Source of the DNA: CAYQDR01 sp964416315 | Lineage (GTDB): Bacteria > Methylomirabilota > Methylomirabilia > Rokubacteriales > DASRDR01 | Length of the DNA: 16,005 bases | Assembly (NCBI GenBank): GCA_964416315.1 | Contig: CAYQDR010000114.1 | Location: 1-16,005, forward strand | Direction of reading: 5' to 3' | Shown: piece after piece, positions 7,440 through 14,049 of the stretch | How the letters are laid out: each line of letters starts with the position of its first letter | Position numbering within the stretch: position 1 is the first letter of the stretch | Translations under genes and position numbers: made by a program | Notes under the pieces: model-generated | Databases searched by the model: none | What the model saw: only the letters and a program-made list of their open reading frames with translations | Told to the model about the DNA's origin: nothing

Positions 7440-9236
7440 TCAGGCTCGGTCGCCCGGGAGCCGCCGCCGGCCGAATCCGGGCTCCGGGTAGGGCAGGGGC
7501 GGGAGCTGCCACGTGCCCACGCCCGGGGGCTTCACGTCGCGGTCCACGTGCACGTCGAGGACGAAGGGCCGCGCCGCCCGGATCGCGTGCTCGAGCGCCC
7601 CGGCGAGGTCGCCCGGGCGCTCGACGCGGATCCCGTCCACGCCGCACGCGCGGGCGAGGGCCACGAAGTCCGGATTGTAGAGCTGCCCCGTCGCCTCCCG
7701 CACGAAGCTCGTGGCGATCTCGCGTTTGGCGAGGAGGCCGGTCTGGATGTCGCGGATCGCGCCGTAGGCGTAATTGTTCCAGATGAGCCAGACGGCGGGA
7801 ATGTCGTACTCGACGGCCGTGCACAGGACGTCGGGCCGCATCATGAACCCACCGTCGCCGCAGACCGCCACGCACGGGCGGTCGGGGGCGGCGAGCTTGG
7901 CCCCGAGGACCCCGCACACCCCGAAGCCCATCGCCGAGAACCCCCAGGTGTTCAGGACGGTCTGGGGTCGCCGCGCCCGCCAGAACTGGACGATCCAGTT
8001 GTGGTGGACGCCGGAGTCCGCCAGGATGATCCCGTCGTCCGGCACCACCTCCCGGAGCGCCCGGACGACCCGCTGGGGGTGGAGGGGCTCGGCCTCGCTG
8101 GCGAACCCCGGCGCGACGAACTCCTCCCACTCCCGCCGCCACTTCGCGATGTCGGCGAGCCAGGCCTCGCGCCCGGCCGGGTCGGCGGGTACGGCGTCCA
8201 GCGCCGCGAGCATCTGCCGGAGGAGCGTGCGAGCGTCCGCGACGAGCCCGAGGTGCACCGGGAAGTTGCGCCCGATCTCGAGCGGGTCGATGTCCGCGTG
8301 GATGAGCTTCGTCGGCGGGATGTTGAACGAGTAGCCGGGGATCCACGAGCTCGCGGAGCGGTCGTCGAACCGGACCCCGAGCGCGAGGAGGACGTCGCAC
8401 GTCCGGGCCGCCTCGTTGGCCGGGAACGCCCCGTTGCGCCCGACGAAGCCGACGGCCAAGGGGTCGGTCATGTCGAGCGTGCCGAAGCCGTTCGGCGAGT
8501 AGATCACGGGCACCCGGAGCCGGCGGGCGAGCGCCGTCAGCTCCGCCCCCGCCTCGGAGAGCGCGACGCCGTGGCCCACGTAGATCAGGGGACGCTGGGC
8601 CCGGGCCAGGAGCTCGACGGCCTGCCGCACCGCCTCGGGGTCCCCGGCGCTGCGGGAGCTGATCCCGCGTCGCCACTCCCCCGGTTCCGGGACGGCCACG
8701 CCGTCCGCGGGCTCCTTGAAGACGTTGAAGGGCACGTCGAGGTTCACGGGCCCGGGGCGGCCGCCCAGCATGGTGGCGAAGGCCTGGCGGAGCGCCGTCG
8801 GGAGCATGTCGACGCGCGTGGGCTGCCAGCTGCGCTTGACGTAGGGCTTGATCACCGACGGGAAGTCCGCCTGGTAGTGGCGGTACGTCTCCTGGAAGGG
8901 CGCCCGATTGAACTGGGACGTCGGCACGTTGGCCGTGATGGCCAGGAAGGCCGACGAATCCATGAACGCGCACGCGAGCGTGATCGGGATGTTGCACGAT
9001 CCCGGCCCGCAGGAGGTCAGCGTCGCGACCGGACGGTGGGCGACGCGGAAGTAGGCATCGGCCATGTGCCCCGCCGTCTGCTCGTGGCGCGTCGAGATCG
9101 TCTTGATGGCGTCCGTCCGGTCGTACAGCGCGTCCAGCAGCCCGACGTTGCCGTGCCCGCAGATGCCGAGCACGTAGGGCACCTTCTCGCGCACGAGGTA
9201 CTCGACGATGATCTCGCCACCGTTTCGCATGGCCAC
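7440..9236 (-). CDS. ThDP-dependent enzyme, acetolactate-synthase-like
   Basis: A 598-residue protein with the three-domain plan of ALS/POX-type thiamine diphosphate enzymes. The N-terminal Pyr domain has the catalytic Glu in STRHEQTAGHMADAY (E52). A central domain follows at about 190-330, and a C-terminal PP domain carries the ThDP/Mg motif GDGGF (460-464) through to NN (487-488). Such enzymes decarboxylate or cleave 2-oxo acids or 2-hydroxyacyl compounds. With a sugar importer and a sugar dehydrogenase nearby, a 2-oxo-acid or dione lyase step is plausible, but the substrate cannot be read off. True biosynthetic acetolactate synthase is less likely, because no small subunit is encoded nearby. 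The start may be GTG 9236 (5 nt after GGGAG) or ATG 9230. The gene lies 10 nt downstream of the cupin stop. Confidence 0.88.
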   Translation of the reverse strand: MAMRNGGEIIVEYLVREKVPYVLGICGHGNVGLLDALYDRTDAIKTISTRHEQTAGHMADAYFRVAHRPVATLTSCGPGSCNIPITLACAFMDSSAFLAITANVPTSQFNRAPFQETYRHYQADFPSVIKPYVKRSWQPTRVDMLPTALRQAFATMLGGRPGPVNLDVPFNVFKEPADGVAVPEPGEWRRGISSRSAGDPEAVRQAVELLARAQRPLIYVGHGVALSEAGAELTALARRLRVPVIYSPNGFGTLDMTDPLAVGFVGRNGAFPANEAARTCDVLLALGVRFDDRSASSWIPGYSFNIPPTKLIHADIDPLEIGRNFPVHLGLVADARTLLRQMLAALDAVPADPAGREAWLADIAKWRREWEEFVAPGFASEAEPLHPQRVVRALREVVPDDGIILADSGVHHNWIVQFWRARRPQTVLNTWGFSAMGFGVCGVLGAKLAAPDRPCVAVCGDGGFMMRPDVLCTAVEYDIPAVWLIWNNYAYGAIRDIQTGLLAKREIATSFVREATGQLYNPDFVALARACGVDGIRVERPGDLAGALEHAIRAARPFVLDVHVDRDVKPPGVGTWQLPPLPYPEPGFGRRRLPGDRA

Positions 9237-9246
9237 CGTGACTCCC

Positions 9247-9681
9247 TTACGCCTCCCGGCCGCCGGTCCGCTTCAACTCGGGCATGTCGTAGGGCGGCGA
9301 AGCGACGACGAGGAAGACCAGATCCTCGAGGCCCGTGTTGAAGATCCCGTGCCGCACCCCGGGAGGGATGTGGACGATCGTGTGCGGCTCCACCAGGTGC
9401 TTGACGCCGTTCAGCTCCACGATTCCCTTCCCGCGGAGGACGTAGTACAGGTTCTCGGCCACCGCGTGGACGTGCACCTCGGCGTAGTGCCGCGGCTGGT
9501 AGCACGAGATCCGGAAGTCGAGGTGCTGGGTGTCGGCGTTGGTGGGGTGGATCAGCATCTTCGAGAGGGCCTGGGAGGAGTGCCCCGGCGGCACTTCCCA
9601 GTAGCCCTCCTCCATCCGCATGACCTTCGGCTTCGGCTTGCCGCGTTTCGCCTTCGGCCGCCTGCCCGCCTCGTTCCTCAT
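9247..9681 (-). CDS. Small cupin-domain protein
   Basis: A 144-residue single-domain cupin. Cupin motif 1 reads EVHVHAVAENLYYVLRGKG (69-87), with metal ligands H70, H72 and E76, and motif 2 reads HIPPGVRHGIFNTG with H111. The first 20 residues are Lys/Arg-rich. Proteins of this size act as sugar or sugar-acid isomerases, dioxygenase-like enzymes or ligand sensors; none can be chosen from sequence alone. ATG 9681 follows AGGAGG at 4 nt and lies 17 nt after the IclR stop, so the gene is cotranscribed with the regulator and the ThDP enzyme. Confidence 0.85.
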   Translation of the reverse strand: MRNEAGRRPKAKRGKPKPKVMRMEEGYWEVPPGHSSQALSKMLIHPTNADTQHLDFRISCYQPRHYAEVHVHAVAENLYYVLRGKGIVELNGVKHLVEPHTIVHIPPGVRHGIFNTGLEDLVFLVVASPPYDMPELKRTGGREA

Positions 9682-9698
9682 GCGACCTCCTGGGGCGT

Positions 9699-10568
9699 CT
9701 ATCGCCCGTTCCGGTTCGGCCGCTCCGCGCGGTCGCCCGCGTTCCGGCCGGGACCGCGCCGATAGCCGAGTTGCTCCGAGAGCCGTCGCGCGCTCCCCCT
9801 CACCACCTCGGTGAGGCGGGCGACGCGTGCCAGGCTCAGGCGCCAGATGGGTCCCGAGACGCCGACGGCCGCCACCACCCTCCCGGTGAAGTTGCGGACG
9901 GGCGCCGCGACGCACCGGATCCCCCGGGCGAACTCCTCGTCGTCCACCGCGTGGCCGCGCGTCCGCACCCGCTCGAGCTCCGCCTCGAGCCGGGCGGGCG
10001 AGGTGATGGTCTTCGGGGTCATGGCCTCGAGCCGGGTCTGGGCGAGGTACGCCGCGAGGTCGTGCGGCGGGAGGTGCGCGAGCAGCACCTTCCCGATGGC
10101 GGTGCAGTGGGCCGGTCGGGGGTACCCGACCCGCTCCAGCAGCCGGACGGGGCCGGTGCCGTCGATCTTGTTGACGACGACCACCTCGCCCCGCTCGAAC
10201 ACGGCCAGGTGGGAGGTCTCCCCGGTCGCGCGGGCCATCTCGGCCAGGAGGGGCCCGGCGGTCTCCGAGAGGTGGCCCTCGCCGAGCGTCGCCGCGGCGA
10301 CCTGCAGCACCCTGGGCCCGACGCGGTAGCGCCGCGTCGCCTCGTCCTGGACGAGGTACCCGAGGGCCACGAGCGTCCGGAGGAGGTGGGAGGTCGTGCT
10401 GGGGTGCAGCCCGGCCTCCCGGCTGACCTCCCCGAGGCCCATCCCGGCGTCCCGCCGGGCCACGGTCTCGAGGATCCCCAGGCCCCGCTGGAGCGACTGG
10501 ATCGGCACCGCCGGCGCCGGCCGTCCCTGACGGCGCGCCCGGGGTCGCGCGGTCTCCTGTGCGCGCAT
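9699..10568 (-). CDS. IclR-family transcriptional regulator
   Basis: A 289-residue protein with a basic N-terminal tail, a winged helix-turn-helix at about 24-85 (SLQRGLGILE, then LGEVSREAGLHPSTTSHLLRTLVALGYL) and an IclR effector domain at about 90-260 (RLLERVGYPRPAHCTAIGKVLLA, DDEEFARGIRCVAAPVRN, AVGVSGP). These dimers or tetramers bind palindromic operators and respond to small carboxylic acids or aromatics. It is the first gene of the minus-strand operon. Its own promoter carries two tandem repeat elements, so autoregulation and control of the downstream catabolic and transport genes is likely. ATG 10568 follows GGAGG. The C-terminal 25 residues are Arg/Gly-rich and not conserved family sequence. 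Confidence 0.93.
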   Translation of the reverse strand: MRAQETARPRARRQGRPAPAVPIQSLQRGLGILETVARRDAGMGLGEVSREAGLHPSTTSHLLRTLVALGYLVQDEATRRYRVGPRVLQVAAATLGEGHLSETAGPLLAEMARATGETSHLAVFERGEVVVVNKIDGTGPVRLLERVGYPRPAHCTAIGKVLLAHLPPHDLAAYLAQTRLEAMTPKTITSPARLEAELERVRTRGHAVDDEEFARGIRCVAAPVRNFTGRVVAAVGVSGPIWRLSLARVARLTEVVRGSARRLSEQLGYRRGPGRNAGDRAERPNRNGR

Positions 10569-10583
10569 GTCGCCTCCGGTCCG

Positions 10584-10619
10584 ATTTCAGGATGTTGAAT
10601 AGTATTTCAGGATGTGAAT
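10584..10619. promoter_or_regulatory. Tandem candidate IclR operator
   Basis: Two near-identical elements, ATTTCAGGATGTTGAAT (10584-10600) and ATTTCAGGATGTGAAT (10604-10619), share 12 bases and start exactly 20 bp apart, about two helical turns. Each is an imperfect inverted repeat with TTCA and TGAA arms around a CAGGATGT-type core. One lies in the -35/-10 spacer and the other covers the -10 and the expected transcript start, which is where a repressor would block polymerase. They stand in front of the IclR gene, so autoregulation is the natural reading. Confidence 0.65.
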
Positions 10620-10624
10620 GTCAA
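10596..10624 (-). promoter_or_regulatory. Sigma-70-type promoter of the IclR operon
   Basis: On the minus strand a perfect -35 TTGACA (10624-10619) is followed by a 17-bp spacer and TATTCA (10601-10596) as -10. Transcription would start near 10589, about 20 nt before the ATG at 10568. The stretch is markedly AT-rich for this window. The perfect -35, the optimal spacer and the overlapping operator repeats together make the call fairly strong, although the -10 matches only three of six consensus bases. Confidence 0.65.
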
Positions 10625-10663
10625 GGGGAAGTTCCCGGGCGCCGGCCGAGTGGCCGGCTCGGG

Positions 10664-11325
10664 TCAGCGGAGGTGCTTCGACAGCCCCGCCAGCCGCTCG
10701 GCGGCGAGCATCAGGACGAGCGTCAGCACGATCAGGATCGCCGAGGCCGAAGCGGCCCGCACGTCGAGGTGCGTGTCGATGATCTGCCAGAGGTGGATGG
10801 GCAGCACCTCCGTGCGCGCGTCCGAGAGGAAGAGCGAGACCGGGATGTTGTCGAACGAGGACATGAAGGCGATGAAGGCGCCGGCCCCGATCCCGCGGCC
10901 GATCACCGGCAGCGTCACCCGGCGGAAGGTGAAGAACGGCCCGGCGCCGAGGCTCGCCGAGCTGTCGAGGAGCGCCGGGTCGAGCTGGGCGAGGCTCGCG
11001 ATGGTCGTGCGGAGCACGAACGGGACGCAGACCACGATGTGACCGACGGTCAGGGTCGCGAGCGAGAGCTCGAAGCCGAGAAGGCTCGCGTACATGAGCG
11101 CGGCGAACCCGAAGGCGAGTCCGGGCAGGAGGAGCGGCGACATGAAGAGCGAGTCCAGCACGCGCGCCCAGCGCGCCCGGCTCCGTCCGATTGCGAGCGC
11201 TCCCATCGTCCCGAGGACGACGGACGCCGCAGTCGCCATCACGGCCACCTTGAGGCTGTTCCAGGCCGCGCGCTGCAGCTGGTCCGCACCGAGGAGGGCT
11301 CCGTACCATAGCACGTTCCCCAGCG
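10664..11325 (-). pseudogene. 5'-truncated polyamine-type ABC transporter permease (PotC-like)
   Basis: From about 11311 down to the TGA at 10664-10666 the minus strand encodes a good BPD_transp_1 permease body: WYGALLGADQLQRAAWNSLKV, several membrane helices, and the cytoplasmic EAA-type loop SASLGAGPFFTFRRVTLPV. This corresponds to the later part of PotC/YdcV-like permeases of about 265 residues. The N-terminal cytoplasmic tail, first membrane helix and first periplasmic loop are missing. Upstream codons in frame (to 11437) give Arg/Pro/Ser-rich sequence unlike a membrane helix and overlap the plus-strand leader. No partner ATPase, permease or binding protein is present. A decayed leftover of a rearranged transporter locus is most likely; a short start such as GTG inside the body cannot be excluded. 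Confidence 0.65.
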
Positions 11326-11364
11326 CTCCGGTAGCCGGCGAGCGCGCGCTGGCGGGGACCCGGC

Positions 11365-11394
11365 TTGACGGCCGTCCTGGTCGGCCGCTAGCCT
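11365..11394 (+). promoter_or_regulatory. Candidate promoter for the plus-strand gene set
   Basis: TTGACG (11365-11370), an 18-bp spacer and TAGCCT (11389-11394) lie 85 nt upstream of the SDR start. Five of six -35 bases and three of six -10 bases match sigma-70 consensus. The location, just upstream of the first plus-strand gene and at the broken end of the permease remnant, is suitable. The evidence is weak on its own. Confidence 0.35.
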
Positions 11395-11478
11395 GAGCGC
11401 ACGGGTGGAGGCGCCGGGCATCGCCCGCGCGCTCCACCTCCCGCGGGGTGGCGTCGCCGACGACGAGCAGGAGGCCGT

Positions 11479-12222
11479 ATGGCGCGACTGGCTGGGAAGA
11501 CCGCGCTGGTGACGGGCGGCAACACGGGGATCGGGCGGGCCGTCGCGCTCGGGTTCGCCGAAGAGGGCGCGGACGTCGCGATCTTCTGGATCGAGGGCGA
11601 GCCCGACGCGGGCAAGCTCCTCGAGGACGTCCGGCTGATCGGGCGGCGCCCCCTGGCGCTCCGCGTGGACGTCACGCGCGAGGACGACGTGCGGCGCGGC
11701 GTCAAGCAGATCCTGGACACGTTCGGGCGCATCGACATCCTGGTCAACAACGCGGGGATCCAGAAGGCCCAGGCGATCACCGAGACGAGCGTGGAGGACT
11801 GGGACCGCATGATGGCGGTCCACCTCCGCGGCACCTTCCTCTGCTGCCGCGAGGTCGTGCCGCACATGCAGGCGCGCGGGAGCGGGAAGATCATCAACAT
11901 GGCCTCGCAGCTCGCCTACACCGGGCGCGCGCGCTACACCGCGTACTCGGCGGCCAAGGGGGGCGTGCTCACCTTCACGCGGGCGCTCGCCCAGGAGCTG
12001 GCGCCGGCGATCCAGGTCAACGCGGTGGCGCCGGGTCTGATCGACACGGGGTTCGACCCCTTGCCCGAGGACCGGAAGCGGGAGATCGCCGGGGCGCTGC
12101 CGCTCAAGCGCCTGGGGCGGCCGGACGACGTCGCGCCGGTGTTCGTGTTCCTCGCGTCGGACGAGGCGCGCTACTTCTGCGGTCAGACCCTGGGGCCGAA
12201 CGGCGGGGAGATCATGCCGTGA
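11479..12222 (+). CDS. Short-chain dehydrogenase/reductase (FabG-like)
   Basis: A 247-residue classical SDR. TGGNTGIG (12-19) binds the cofactor, DV (64-65) contacts adenine, NNAG (90-93) is present, and the catalytic S143, Y156 and K160 (YSAAK) are all there. The usual Asn of the catalytic tetrad, near residue 114, is His here (AVHLRGTF), a change also seen in other SDRs. The enzyme would oxidise or reduce an alcohol/ketone with NAD(P); the substrate is not inferable. ATG 11479 follows AGGAGG at 4-nt spacing. It is the first gene of the plus-strand set, 59 nt before the cyclase gene, with a hairpin repeat between. Confidence 0.9.
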   Translation: MARLAGKTALVTGGNTGIGRAVALGFAEEGADVAIFWIEGEPDAGKLLEDVRLIGRRPLALRVDVTREDDVRRGVKQILDTFGRIDILVNNAGIQKAQAITETSVEDWDRMMAVHLRGTFLCCREVVPHMQARGSGKIINMASQLAYTGRARYTAYSAAKGGVLTFTRALAQELAPAIQVNAVAPGLIDTGFDPLPEDRKREIAGALPLKRLGRPDDVAPVFVFLASDEARYFCGQTLGPNGGEIMP

Positions 12223-12234
12223 GGCGGAGATCGC

Positions 12235-12258
12235 CCTTCTCCCCCGTGGGGGAGAGGG
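12235..12258. repeat. Dispersed hairpin repeat, copy 1
   Basis: CTCCCCC (12239-12245) and GGGGGAG (12248-12254) form a perfect stem with a GT loop, extendable outward to 12235/12258 with one wobble pair. It is followed by CCGGCTGAAGGGGG, resembling the CAGGGTGAGGGGG tail of copy 2. It lies between the SDR stop and the GTG start of the cyclase gene, so its G-rich tail supplies that gene's ribosome-binding region. Confidence 0.7.
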
Positions 12259-12281
12259 CCGGCTGAAGGGGGCGGGGCGTC

Positions 12282-12953
12282 GTGACGATCATCGACCTCT
12301 CGCTCCCCATCCGCCCCCACGTCCGCTGGAAGACCGAGGTCACGATCGTCTCGGACTTCGGCGATCCCCAGCACCCCTTCCGCTCGAGCCGCCTGAAGAT
12401 GCCCGCGCACGGCTTCACCCACTGCGACGGCTTCAGCCACTTCCTCCGCGACGGGACGCCCGTGGACGCGATGCCGCTGGAGACGTGGGTCGGCGACGCC
12501 GCGATCGTGGATCTCAGCCACGTCGGCCCGAACCACGGGGTGACGGCCGAGGACCTCGCCGCGCGGGGCTCGTACGTGCGGGCCGGAGACATCGCGCTGC
12601 TCCGGACCGACTGGCCGCGGAAGCGCTCGTGGGAAACGCGCGAGTTCTGGACGGAGGCGCCGTACACCACCGCCGAGGCCTGCCGCTGGCTCGTCGCCCG
12701 CGGGGTCAAGGCGGTCGGCTACGACTACCCGCCCGACTTCCCGATCCGCTACGTCGTGACCGGCGAGCGGCGGCCGGTGGCGCCGGAGGAATGGGTGACC
12801 CACCACACGTTCTTCCCGGCGGGGGTGGGGGTGATCGAGTACCTGACGAACCTCGACCGGATCGAGCGACGGCGCGTCCGTTTCGTCGCGCTGCCGCTCC
12901 GCCTCGAGGGGGGCGACGGCGCCCCGGCCCGCGCCATCGCGATCCTGGACTGA
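12282..12953 (+). CDS. Cyclase family protein (kynurenine formamidase-like metal hydrolase)
   Basis: A 223-residue member of the cyclase/KynB family. IIDLSLPI at the N-terminus is the usual first strand. The metal-binding signature HxGTHxDxPxH appears as H43-G-F-T-H47-C-D49-G-F-S-H53, keeping all three His and the Asp while the Gly and Pro positions are Phe. Family members hydrolyse formyl-amides, cyclic amides or similar bonds with Zn or Mn. An amidohydrolase gene in the same set suggests breakdown of an N-containing ring or amide, which is inference. The start is GTG 12282, with a G-rich ribosome-binding region derived from the hairpin repeat. Phe45 and Phe51 in the motif are unusual. Confidence 0.85.
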   Translation: MTIIDLSLPIRPHVRWKTEVTIVSDFGDPQHPFRSSRLKMPAHGFTHCDGFSHFLRDGTPVDAMPLETWVGDAAIVDLSHVGPNHGVTAEDLAARGSYVRAGDIALLRTDWPRKRSWETREFWTEAPYTTAEACRWLVARGVKAVGYDYPPDFPIRYVVTGERRPVAPEEWVTHHTFFPAGVGVIEYLTNLDRIERRRVRFVALPLRLEGGDGAPARAIAILD

Positions 12954-12957
12954 ATCC

Positions 12958-13025
12958 TCGGAGGGGGGCTTCGCCCCCCTTCCGAGCCTCCCCCCCGGGA
13001 GGGGTTGCGCGGGCAGAGCCCGCGC
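12958..13025. repeat. Cluster of three consecutive hairpins
   Basis: Starting 5 nt after the cyclase stop, three inverted repeats follow in tandem. The first, 12958-12985, is a TCGGAGGGGGGC arm, TTC loop and matching arm with one bulge. The second is CCTCCC/GGGAGG at 12987-13002 with a CCCC loop. The third is GCGCGGGC/GCCCGCGC at 13007-13025 with an AGA loop. There is no T-tract. The block may end or stabilise the upstream mRNA, or be a mobile palindromic repeat unit. The rest of the gap to 13118 shows no clear promoter. Confidence 0.6.
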
Positions 13026-13118
13026 TCGGAGCGGAACACCTTAAGCGTTGCGGTCATGCTGACGCGAAGCGCCCGGTTGGTCCGACAAGCACCTAGCCGG
13101 GCCGGAGAGGAGCCGCGC

Positions 13119-13508
13119 ATGGACCCCATCACGCCTCACCTCGGCCACGCCGAGCGGACGGCCCGCCGCCGGCACCTCGACGGCCTGATCCTCGCGTCGC
13201 CGATGAAGGTCTACCGCGCGATGACCGACGTCGGCCGGCAGGTCTTCGCCGACGGCGCCATCTCGAAGAAACACAAGGAGTTGACGGCGCTCGCGCTGGC
13301 GGTCGCGAACAACTGCTGGGAATGAATCGAGCACCGCGTGGAGGAGGTCCTCCACCAGGGCGCGACCGACGCCGAGGTCGCGGAGACGCTCGACATCGGG
13401 CTCTACATGGGCGGGAGCCTGGCCGTGAAGTCGGTCCGCTACGCCTTCCAGATCCTCGAGGAGCTCAAGAAGATCCCCTCTCCCCCCTCGGGGGAGAGGG
13501 CAGGGTGA
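13119..13508 (+). CDS. AhpD/carboxymuconolactone-decarboxylase-like selenoprotein (in-frame TGA = Sec69)
   Basis: A 129-residue protein if TGA 13323-13325 is read as selenocysteine. The first half (KKHKELTALALAVANNC, residues 50-66) and second half (IEHRVEEVLHQGATDAEVAE, then IGLYMGGSLAVKSVRYAFQILEELKK) together make one complete small AhpD/CMD domain. The TGA falls exactly on the second Cys of the CxxC redox site, giving C66-W-E-U69. In M. tuberculosis AhpD the matching Cys133 is the reactive nucleophile, so Sec there is chemically sensible. Glu54 could match its active-site Glu. The residue at +4 from Sec, usually His, is Arg73, with His72 at +3. A likely role is peroxide or disulfide reduction. 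ATG 13119 follows AGGAG at 6 nt. The last residues (IPSPPSGERAG) and the stop come from a hairpin repeat. Confidence 0.82.
13323..13355 (+). promoter_or_regulatory. Candidate bacterial SECIS element
   Basis: From the in-frame UGA (13323-13325) there are 12 nt and then a perfect 6-bp stem GUGGAG (13338-13343)/CUCCAC (13350-13355) closing the loop GAGGUC (13344-13349). Two more pairs can form inside the loop. The apical AGGUC matches the AGGUCU of the E. coli fdhF SECIS, where the G and U at positions 23-24 from UGA contact SelB. Here the GU is at 25-26. A hairpin in the codons just after UGA with a G in the first two loop positions is the accepted bacterial pattern. The element is inside the coding region, as expected for bacteria. 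Confidence 0.72.
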
Positions 13509-13514
13509 GGGGGA
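13476..13514. repeat. Dispersed hairpin repeat, copy 2 (overlaps selenoprotein 3' end)
   Basis: CCCTCTCCCCC (13476-13486) and GGGGGAGAGGG (13490-13500) form an 11-bp perfect stem with a CTC loop, followed by CAGGGTGAGGGGGA. The element encodes the final residues and the stop (TGA 13506-13508) of the AhpD-like gene. Its GAGGGGGA tail lies just before the next ATG at 13522. The preceding AAGATC is shared with copy 3. Confidence 0.8.
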
Positions 13515-13521
13515 CGACCGC

Positions 13522-14049
13522 ATGATCGTCGGGCGGCGCGGGCGGGCCGGGGGGGTCGTGGTCGTGCGCCTGGAACGGGGCGAGCTCCTCCTCGAGTCGC
13601 TCCGCGCGCTCTGCCGCCGGGAGCGGATCCGGAACGGCGTGATCCTGACCGGCTTCGGCTCGCTCGACCGGTCGCGCGTGACGGGCGTCGTCTCGCGCGC
13701 CTACCCCCCCACGCGCTTCTACGACAATCGCGCGCGCGCGGGCGTGGAGATTCTGGCGATCAGCGGGGTCGTCGCCGACTACCACGTCCACGCCCACGTG
13801 GTGATGTGCGACCGCCGGAAGGCCTTCGGCGGCCACCTCGAGGAAGGCTGCCGCGTCCTCTCGCTCTCGGAGATCGCGATCCTCCGCGTGGATCGCCTCA
13901 GGCTCAAGCGCCTGCTCGATCCGGCCACCGGGCAGAAGCTCCTCCAGGTGCTCTCCCGCTACGGCCGGGCCGACGTGGACCAGGAGGGGAGCCTCCTGGA
14001 GGTCCAGAAGCGCTTCACCCGCCGCCGGGCCACCCGCCGCCGCCGCTGA
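13522..14049 (+). CDS. PPC (DUF296) domain protein
   Basis: A 175-residue protein matching the PPC domain: VVVVRLERGELLLESLRALCRR (12-33), GVILTGFGSLDR (39-50), ILAISGVVADYHVHAHVV (77-94), AFGGHLEEGCRV (101-112). His88, His90, His92 and His105 could bind a metal, as in archaeal and bacterial PPC proteins, which form trimers. In plants the domain accompanies AT-hooks; in bacteria the role is mostly unknown and DNA-binding labels are transferred. The C-terminal 12 residues are almost all Arg or Thr (RFTRRRATRRRR), which could bind nucleic acid. ATG 13522 lies 13 nt after the selenoprotein stop, and the stop overlaps the probable CTG start of the amidohydrolase. Confidence 0.85.
   Translation: MIVGRRGRAGGVVVVRLERGELLLESLRALCRRERIRNGVILTGFGSLDRSRVTGVVSRAYPPTRFYDNRARAGVEILAISGVVADYHVHAHVVMCDRRKAFGGHLEEGCRVLSLSEIAILRVDRLRLKRLLDPATGQKLLQVLSRYGRADVDQEGSLLEVQKRFTRRRATRRRR

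Noticed and set aside
7432..8997. An N-terminal extension of the epimerase frame through the ThDP enzyme gene, making an apparent 841-residue fusion.
   Set aside because: The extra part is low-complexity Arg/Pro/Gly sequence from the wrong frame; family sequence begins at GTG 7431 with its own ribosome-binding site.
13119..13325. AhpD-like gene as a plain nonsense pseudogene or sequencing error.
   Set aside because: The TGA falls precisely on the redox Cys codon, both halves are intact, and a SECIS-like hairpin is correctly placed. A random nonsense mutation would rarely meet all three, though a TGC/TGT-to-TGA change cannot be fully excluded without selA/B/C/D data.
13338..13355. The hairpin after the TGA as a transcription terminator.
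   Set aside because: There is no T-tract and coding continues through it in frame.
13322..13525. A separate 67-codon gene starting at the ATG that overlaps the TGA of the AhpD-like gene.
   Set aside because: It is in a different frame and gives Arg/Gly/Pro-rich sequence, whereas the frame of the first half continues as proper AhpD-family sequence past the TGA.
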